Made by a program: the position numbers and the translations under genes. Positions 59,220 through 64,000 of a DNA stretch of 64,000 nt are shown here, in pieces (positions within the stretch are counted from its first letter, which is position 1; every line of letters starts with the position of its first letter). The DNA is from Nocardia yamanashiensis NBRC 100130 (lineage in GTDB: Bacteria > Actinomycetota > Actinomycetes > Mycobacteriales > Mycobacteriaceae), in assembly GCF_001613325.1 (NCBI RefSeq), contig NZ_BDCD01000023.1:1-64000 (forward strand), read 5' to 3'. Below the pieces are notes generated by a model that searched no databases, was not told where the DNA came from, and saw only the letters and a program-made list of their open reading frames with translations.

Positions 59220-59393
59220 GTGTCGTACGAGCTCGACGGTATGCACCGACGGCGGATCAGCGTGGCCGATATCGCGGCCCAGCCGGGGGGCATCGAGGCG
59301 CTGCAACGCCGGGTCCACGAACTGCGTTCCAATGGAATCGATTTCGCGGCCAATGCCATCGAACGCGAGATGGCCGCACTCGATGTCCACTGA
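59220..59393 (+). CDS. Small protein (57 aa), unknown function
   Basis: This GTG-started frame of 57 residues (MSYELDGMHRRRISVADIAA...) has a very good AGGAGG site 8 nt before the start (59206-59211). The N-terminal part contains a short helix-turn segment (ISVADIAAQPGGIEALQRRV) and the C-terminal half is helical with a hydrophobic face. I know no family. It may pair with the TetR gene 128 bp downstream. Its stop region is repeated downstream (59381-59420). Confidence 0.7.
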   Translation: MSYELDGMHRRRISVADIAAQPGGIEALQRRVHELRSNGIDFAANAIEREMAALDVH

Positions 59394-59420
59394 CCACACC
59401 CGATGTCCAATGACTGGACA
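59381..59420. repeat. Imperfect tandem duplication of the 57-aa gene 3' end
   Basis: CGATGTCCACTGACCACACC (59381-59400) is followed directly by a 20-bp copy that matches it at 15 positions. Copy one holds the stop TGA. It is the third gene in the window with this feature, but it is less precise than the first two. Confidence 0.6.
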
Positions 59421-59521
59421 GTAGCTTCGCGCCGGGCCCGCGCCGGTAGCAAACTCGATGCGATAATGCGGCTTCATCACCGCAATGTCGCGGGTTGCCA
59501 ACCGATCCGACTGGAGACTCG

Positions 59522-60154
59522 ATGCCCTCGGTGCCCACCATCCTGCAGCGCATTCTGGAGAAGCCGCGGGCCGAAGGCGAACAGCTCCTGGAGAGCGCGC
59601 TGTCGGCCTTCCTCGACTTCGGGATCAAGCGGACCAGTATGGGGGAGATCGCCCGGCGCGCGGGCATCAGCCCGGCCACGCTCTACCGCCGTTTCGAATC
59701 CAAGAACGAACTCGTGGAGGCGGTCGGCGTGCGCGAGGCGCAGCTGTTCGTCGCCGAGATCGATCAGCGGGTGACGCTCGCGGCCGGCGACGGGATGTCG
59801 CGGGACGAGCAACTGGTGGAGATCTTCGTCGCCTTCATCACGCTGCTGGCCAATAATCAACTGCTGCAGCGCCTGCTGCGCACCGAGCCCGAGACGGTGC
59901 TGCCCCGGCTCACCACCGAGGCCGGGCCGGTGATCGCGGTGGGCCGCACCTATCTGGCCGAGAAGCTACGCGCGGTGCAGGCCGCCGGCGACGGCCGGGA
60001 TTTCGACGCCGATCTGGTGGCGGAAGTGCTGGCCCGGCTGGGGCATTCACTCGCGCTCACCCCGGAGGGGTTGATTCCCTTGGTGGACGAACAGGCCGCG
60101 CGCGAATTCGCCCGCCGCACGGTGCTTCCTATGATCGGGATCCAGCCGGTCTAG
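59522..60154 (+). CDS. TetR-family transcriptional regulator
   Basis: This 210-residue repressor-type protein has the helix-turn-helix at about 30-55 (RTSMGEIARRAGISPATLYRRFESKNELV). The C-terminal ligand domain is helical and without known family ties. The ATG at 59522 has GGAG 5 nt upstream; an earlier in-frame start at 59495 lacks one. The 57-aa gene precedes it and the acyltransferase gene overlaps its 3' end by 26 nt tail-to-tail. Confidence 0.9.
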   Translation: MPSVPTILQRILEKPRAEGEQLLESALSAFLDFGIKRTSMGEIARRAGISPATLYRRFESKNELVEAVGVREAQLFVAEIDQRVTLAAGDGMSRDEQLVEIFVAFITLLANNQLLQRLLRTEPETVLPRLTTEAGPVIAVGRTYLAEKLRAVQAAGDGRDFDADLVAEVLARLGHSLALTPEGLIPLVDEQAAREFARRTVLPMIGIQPV

Positions 60155-61409
60155 TTCCGCGCCCGGCGCAGCGTTTCATGATCGGCGCGTCGACCAGGTG
60201 GTAGATGAGCGCGGCCGCGGCGACCGAGGCGAGCAGGCTCAGGGCGGCGAAGCCCGCCCAGCCCGCGAAGCCGAAGCGCTTGCCGCCGATCAGGGTTCGG
60301 GTGATGATCACCATCACCGGGTACTGGATCAGGTAGAAGGCGTAGGAGATATTGCCCAGCCAGACCATGCGCGGATGGGCGTTCAAGCCCCGGATGCCGC
60401 GCAGATCCCGCACCGCGAGCGTGGCCACCACCGCGGTCATGGGCGCGACCAGCAGCGCCGACATCTTGTAGTTCACCGGCACCACGAAGGTCGCGGCGTA
60501 GGCCAGGCCGAGGGCCAGCAGCGGCGGCGCGAGACGCGTACTGCGCCAGCGCTCTTCGAGCACCATGCGCGCGGCCAGCACGCCGAGCAGGAACTCCGGC
60601 AGGCGCGAGGCCGGGAAGGTGTAGCTCAGCCAATACGACGGGGATACCGGGATATTCGGCTGCGCGAACCAGGCCGGGGAGGCGTGCGCCTCGTAGTACG
60701 GCGAGGTGTCGCCCGGGAACAGCCGGGGCGCGAAGGCGTTCGCGATGCCCTTGGGTCCGGGCGCCCACAGGTAGTAGGCGGTGTGCAGGGCGAGGATGGC
60801 GAGCACCAGCAGGCCGACGGCTAGCAGCAGGCGCCGCGCGGGGATGCGCCGCAGCAGCGGTAGCAGCAATGGGAAGCTCAGGTAGAACAGCATTTCCGAG
60901 GCCAGCGACCAGGACGGGACGTTCAGGCCGCCGACGGTCGTCCAGTTCGGCACCCAGGTGTGGACCAGCAGCAGGTTCGGGACCCAGACGACGGCCCGGG
61001 ACAGCGGCACGCTCGCGGCGAGAATGAACACGGCCGCCGCGACCAGATGCGTCGGATAGATCTTGAGCACCCGCCGCCGGTAGAACCGCCGCGTCGTCAT
61101 CCCCGGTTTGAACGACCAGTAGATGATGAAGCCCGACAGCACGAAGAAGAACGTCACCCCGGCCGCGCCGAACTGCATGGGCAGCACCTGGTGAATGTGC
61201 CGGAACAGCTCCGACTTCTGGAACGGATACACCGGCAGGAACACCAGGGCGTGCAGGACGAACACCACGAACGCCGCCCACCAGCGCGCGCCGGTCAGCG
61301 AGGGCAGCGGGGGCCGGTCTCGCGCGGCGCCGCCGGTCGCCGGACCGGAGTTGGGTTGCTCCGGTTCGGGTTCGCCGCCGGCGGACCGCGCGAGATCGGT
61401 GGCGGTCAT
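60129..61409 (-). CDS. Acyltransferase 3 family membrane protein (OafA/YrhL-like)
   Basis: This 426-residue protein has about ten membrane helices and carries the acyltransferase-3 signatures: FFFVLSGFIIYWSF with RRFYRRRVLKIYPTHL just after it. The conserved His is in ALVFLPVY or HALVFL near helix 1. It should acylate cell-envelope sugars or lipids. The N-terminal 45 residues are disordered. Overlaps the SGNH hydrolase gene by 4 nt (ATGA), a pairing typical of O-acetyl modification systems. Its 3' end overlaps the TetR gene. Confidence 0.88.
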   Translation of the reverse strand: MTATDLARSAGGEPEPEQPNSGPATGGAARDRPPLPSLTGARWWAAFVVFVLHALVFLPVYPFQKSELFRHIHQVLPMQFGAAGVTFFFVLSGFIIYWSFKPGMTTRRFYRRRVLKIYPTHLVAAAVFILAASVPLSRAVVWVPNLLLVHTWVPNWTTVGGLNVPSWSLASEMLFYLSFPLLLPLLRRIPARRLLLAVGLLVLAILALHTAYYLWAPGPKGIANAFAPRLFPGDTSPYYEAHASPAWFAQPNIPVSPSYWLSYTFPASRLPEFLLGVLAARMVLEERWRSTRLAPPLLALGLAYAATFVVPVNYKMSALLVAPMTAVVATLAVRDLRGIRGLNAHPRMVWLGNISYAFYLIQYPVMVIITRTLIGGKRFGFAGWAGFAALSLLASVAAAALIYHLVDAPIMKRCAGRGTRPAGSRS

Positions 61410-62311
61410 CGCTGATATCGGGCGTGCAGCGCGTTCGCGACCACGGCGTCACCCACCGTGGAGGGATGGAACGGCAGGCCGTCCAGATCGGTGCGGTAGT
61501 CCAGGACGCCGTTCAGCCACGGTTGCGCCGAACACAATCCGTGCCCGGTGGTCAGAGCCCGGACATCCAGGAATTCGATGCCCAGGGTTTGCGCGGCTTC
61601 CCGTTGCGCGGTGTCGAGGCGGTCCAGGAACTCGGTCAGGGCCGCGCCGCGCGCCTGGATATACGGGGCGACGCCGAGGATGTTCAGGCAGATCGAGGTC
61701 TGCCCGGGCGGGAAGAATTCCGGATAGCCGACCAGGACCACGCGGGCGTTCGGCGCGTAGTACTTGATGTAGGTGACGGCATTGCTGACCCGGCTGGCGT
61801 ACAGCGATCCGGTGACGGCGTTGTAGTCCGGGATCCGGCCTTGTTCCACCGCATCGGTATCGCAGCCCTGGACCAGGTTGAACACGCACTGCTGCAGGGC
61901 GAACAGCAGCGGCAGCTCGTTCACGCCCCAGCGGTCGTTGAGGCCGAATTGCAGTGCCACCAAACGGGTTTGCGGGCCGAAGGCGCCCTGCTGATCGGCG
62001 ATCTGGGCTTGTTTGCCGAGGGTGTAGCCGGGCGGGGTGTCGATGGAGGCGCCCGGGCAGGACACGTCCAGGGTGTCCGCGGGCTGCGCCAGGGTGTGCA
62101 GCTGCGCGGGCCAGGAGGTGGCCTTGTGGATGCAGCTCTGTTCCCGGCCGAACCAGTCCCAGGCATTGGCGGTGAACGAATCACCCAGGACGACAATGTT
62201 TTTGCCGGTCGCGGCGTCACCGGCGGCGGTGCCGGTCAGGCTGACGGCGGCGACGGCGGTGGCGAGTGCGCACAGCCAGCGGACAGCGGTCCGCTTCCAG
62301 GGGAGCGTCAT
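61406..62311 (-). CDS. Secreted SGNH/GDSL hydrolase
   Basis: This 301-residue exported protein has a signal peptide ending near GTAAGDAA. The SGNH fold is shown by GDSF (about 43-46) with nucleophile Ser, an Asn in FGLNDRWG and the C-terminal LDGLPFHPS with the Asp/His pair. Four cysteines suggest disulfides. It would remove or transfer acyl groups outside the cell. It is coupled to the acyltransferase 3 gene downstream (4-nt overlap) and follows the lipoprotein gene by 9 nt. Confidence 0.9.
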   Translation of the reverse strand: MTLPWKRTAVRWLCALATAVAAVSLTGTAAGDAATGKNIVVLGDSFTANAWDWFGREQSCIHKATSWPAQLHTLAQPADTLDVSCPGASIDTPPGYTLGKQAQIADQQGAFGPQTRLVALQFGLNDRWGVNELPLLFALQQCVFNLVQGCDTDAVEQGRIPDYNAVTGSLYASRVSNAVTYIKYYAPNARVVLVGYPEFFPPGQTSICLNILGVAPYIQARGAALTEFLDRLDTAQREAAQTLGIEFLDVRALTTGHGLCSAQPWLNGVLDYRTDLDGLPFHPSTVGDAVVANALHARYQR

Positions 62312-62320
62312 GTGCTGTCC

Positions 62321-62707
62321 TCAGTATCCGGGGCGCGGATCGAACGAGGGCACGTCCAGGGTGGGCGGCGCCTGCGTCTGCGGGGCGACCGTCTGCTGGG
62401 GTGCGACCGTCTGTTGTTGTTGCGGCGCAGGAGCATTCGTGACCGGCGGGGCGGCCGGTTCGGTGTATTGCGGTTCCGGCGCGGGCGGTTCGGTGACGGC
62501 GGGCGGCGGCGGTTCCACGGTGGTCGTGGTGGGCGGCGGCGTGGTGGCGGGCGTGGTGGTGGTCGAACTCACCGCCGACGTGGTGGTTGGTGTTCCCCCC
62601 GATCCCTTGTCGCTTCCGCAGGCGGTGAGGGCGCCCGCGAGAAATAGCGGGCAGATCACCGATACCAGGAGGCGCTGGGCGAAAACTGTTGCGGCACGAG
62701 ACTTCAT
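62321..62707 (-). CDS. Pro/Thr-rich lipoprotein
   Basis: This 128-residue lipoprotein has a lipobox LTACGS. The rest is a Pro/Thr/Gln-rich, disordered stretch with short repeats (TTTT, PPPP, QQTVAPQ). It is probably a surface-exposed stalk. It heads the operon with SGNH hydrolase and acyltransferase. GAGGGTCCG lies before the ATG at 62707. The repeats could be O-mannosylated, as in mycobacterial lipoproteins. Confidence 0.75.
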   Translation of the reverse strand: MKSRAATVFAQRLLVSVICPLFLAGALTACGSDKGSGGTPTTTSAVSSTTTTPATTPPPTTTTVEPPPPAVTEPPAPEPQYTEPAAPPVTNAPAPQQQQTVAPQQTVAPQTQAPPTLDVPSFDPRPGY

Positions 62708-62866
62708 CGGACCCTCGAATCAGAACTGCGGTGTTCGCCGACCCAAACGAATTTTACAAACGCAGCCCTGGGGTTCATTGTAATTTCACCCGAATCGGCC
62801 CGCACCCGACTTTGCCGCACCGCAAAACAATTCGGACGGTTTGTTCTCTTCGGGCACACTGTCGGC

Positions 62867-63580
62867 ATGCAGATCCGCTCCGCCGCCCGCGCCGTCCGGA
62901 CCCGGGCCGCCGCCTGGTTTCCGCCGCGCCGCGTCGCGAAGCTCCTGGGCGTGACCGCCCTGACCGGTCTCGTCGTACTGCTCGGCTGTGACCTGTGGAT
63001 CCGTTCCAGCACCTCCGACCGGCAGTTCAGCGTCGAATCCGCGCCCAGCTCCGACGTGGCCATCGTGCTGGGCGCCGAGGTCTACGCCTCCGGCGAGCCC
63101 TCCCCCTACCTGGCCGCCCGCCTCGACCTGGGCCGCCGCCTGCTGGCCGCCGGGAAGGTCAAAGCCATTCTGGTGACCGGCGACAACGGCCGCCACAGCT
63201 ACGACGAACCGACCAGCATGCGCGACTACCTGATCCGCCGCGGCGTCCCCGCCGAGAAGATCGCCCTCGACTACGCGGGTTTCAGCACCTACGAATCCTG
63301 CGCCCGTGCCCACGACATCTTCGGCGTCCGCTCCGCCACCGTCCTCACCCAGGACTTCAGCCTCCCCCGCACCATCGCCCTGTGCCGGGCGGTGGGCATC
63401 GACACCGTCGGCGTCGGCGACGACACCCAGCCCCACGAGGGCGTCTACCGCAAGATCTGGCTCCGCGACCAACTCGCCTGCACCAAGGCGGTATACGCCA
63501 TCGTGTTCAAACCCGCGCCCACCTTCCTGGGCCGTCAGGAAACGACGGTCCGCGACGCCATGGCCGCGGCCCCGCACTGA
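62867..63580 (+). CDS. YdcF/SanA-like DUF218 membrane protein
   Basis: This 237-residue protein has one N-terminal membrane helix (about 25-45). The DUF218 domain follows: VAIVLGAEVYASGEPSPYL, ILVTGDNGRHSYDEP and VLTQDFSLPRTIALCRA, which are the usual SanA-type motifs (vancomycin high-temperature exclusion protein). It affects envelope integrity in E. coli. Active-site acidic residues are present. It diverges from the lipoprotein gene and is convergent with the hemerythrin gene, 4 nt apart. Confidence 0.9.
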   Translation: MQIRSAARAVRTRAAAWFPPRRVAKLLGVTALTGLVVLLGCDLWIRSSTSDRQFSVESAPSSDVAIVLGAEVYASGEPSPYLAARLDLGRRLLAAGKVKAILVTGDNGRHSYDEPTSMRDYLIRRGVPAEKIALDYAGFSTYESCARAHDIFGVRSATVLTQDFSLPRTIALCRAVGIDTVGVGDDTQPHEGVYRKIWLRDQLACTKAVYAIVFKPAPTFLGRQETTVRDAMAAAPH

Positions 63581-63584
63581 GCGA

Positions 63585-64000
63585 TCAGCTCGCCGTCCCG
63601 AACAGTTCCGCGCCGCGGCCCGCGTCCCCGGACAATTCGTCCAGCGCGGCGGTGATGCGGCGCTCCTCCCATTGGAAGTGGGATTCGAGAATCGCCGACA
63701 GCCCGGCGATCTCGCCGCGCACGGCGGCGAGATTGTCCGCCGTCACGTCGGCCAGCAATCCGGTCATGCGCGTCAGGATGTCGGCGACCAGCCGGTGATC
63801 GGCGCTCAATTCGGCGAGTACCGGGGCCAGTTCCGGAAAGCGCTGGGCGAGCAGCGGAAACGCCGTCTCGTCCTCCTTGGTGTGATGGGCGGTCAAGGCG
63901 CGGCAGAAGGCCAGGCAGTGGCCGCGCACCTCGCGCACCGGCCGCACATGACCGAGCCGATGCTCGTCGAGTTCGCGGGCGACCCGCTTCAATTCGCCAC
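63585..64000 (-). CDS. Hemerythrin-domain protein (5' end outside the window)
   Basis: The visible 137 or so residues contain the HHE hemerythrin pattern: HCLAFCRALTAHHTKEDE, HRLVADILTRM and HFQWEERRI. These His/Glu residues ligate a di-iron center that binds oxygen or senses redox. The frame remains open to the window edge, so the N-terminus, with its first ligand histidine region, is missing. A start inside the window (TTG 63992) is possible but would truncate the first helix. Confidence 0.87.
   Translation of the reverse strand, partial: GELKRVARELDEHRLGHVRPVREVRGHCLAFCRALTAHHTKEDETAFPLLAQRFPELAPVLAELSADHRLVADILTRMTGLLADVTADNLAAVRGEIAGLSAILESHFQWEERRITAALDELSGDAGRGAELFGTAS

Noticed and set aside
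57720..59501. 593-residue minus-strand frame across the GlxA-type and gamma-CA genes
   Set aside because: It opposes two motif-supported genes and has no recognisable domain.

Overview
The window is 64 kb of very GC-rich actinobacterial chromosome. It reads as a Nocardia-type mycolate actinomycete. Gene content and order follow the Mycobacterium tuberculosis Rv2215-Rv2236 neighbourhood as I know it: dlaT/sucB, SDR epimerase, lipB, lipA, DUF4191, RDD, glnA1, glnE, glnA2, a Hip1/CaeA-like hydrolase, panB, CHAD protein, RNase H-phosphatase, zinc-ribbon protein, Nif3, CobC-like aminotransferase, ptpA, SURF1, cobD. Blocks of other genes are spliced between them. A PPE-like/EspG pair and an Ag85-like esterase also fit this group. 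The species cannot be named from sequence alone.

Left part (1-13,200): the 3' end of the lipoyl acyltransferase gene leads into an epimerase, a GNAT acetyltransferase, lipB and lipA, so the lipoylated enzyme and its lipoylation genes sit together. Then come an EF-G-like GTPase with degenerate GTP-specificity motifs, a split secreted DUF1524 nuclease/Excalibur pair, DUF4191, an epoxide-hydrolase-type enzyme behind a strong operator-like palindrome, a three-gene molybdopterin oxidoreductase/flavin reductase/DUF6510 operon, a Tat-exported esterase and the RDD protein.

Nitrogen core (13,200-35,100): glnA1 lies behind a near-perfect double GlnR box and keeps the adenylylation tyrosine (Tyr406). 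The regulator enzyme glnE and the non-adenylylated glnA2 lie 15-20 kb away on the other strand. Between them are a PtpB-like secreted phosphatase, an MpaB-type protein, a WD40 Ser/Thr kinase, exported or cytosolic hydrolases, a zinc metallopeptidase lipoprotein, an EEP-family protein, a methyltransferase and the PPE-like/EspG pair.

Middle (35,000-48,900): a Hip1-like lipoprotein hydrolase diverges from panB. A lipoprotein/proline iminopeptidase/CHAD operon follows, then membrane proteins, an RNB nuclease, a slipin with a 34-aa membrane microprotein, the RNase P RNA gene (minus strand), the RNase H/phosphatase fusion with its zinc-ribbon neighbour, and an OsmC protein.

Right part (48,900-64,000): Nif3, an 83-bp repeat array, the CobC-like enzyme, ptpA-SURF1, cobD, an ECF41 sigma factor, alanine dehydrogenase, an MBL hydrolase divergent from a GlxA-type regulator, gamma-carbonic anhydrase, a 57-aa protein, a TetR regulator, an acyltransferase/SGNH/lipoprotein operon, a YdcF/SanA protein and the start of a hemerythrin gene that runs off the window.

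Two window-wide patterns stand out. Many genes have a TANNNT box 6-8 nt before the start codon, as expected for leaderless transcripts. Three genes have their 3' end, stop codon included, tandemly repeated.
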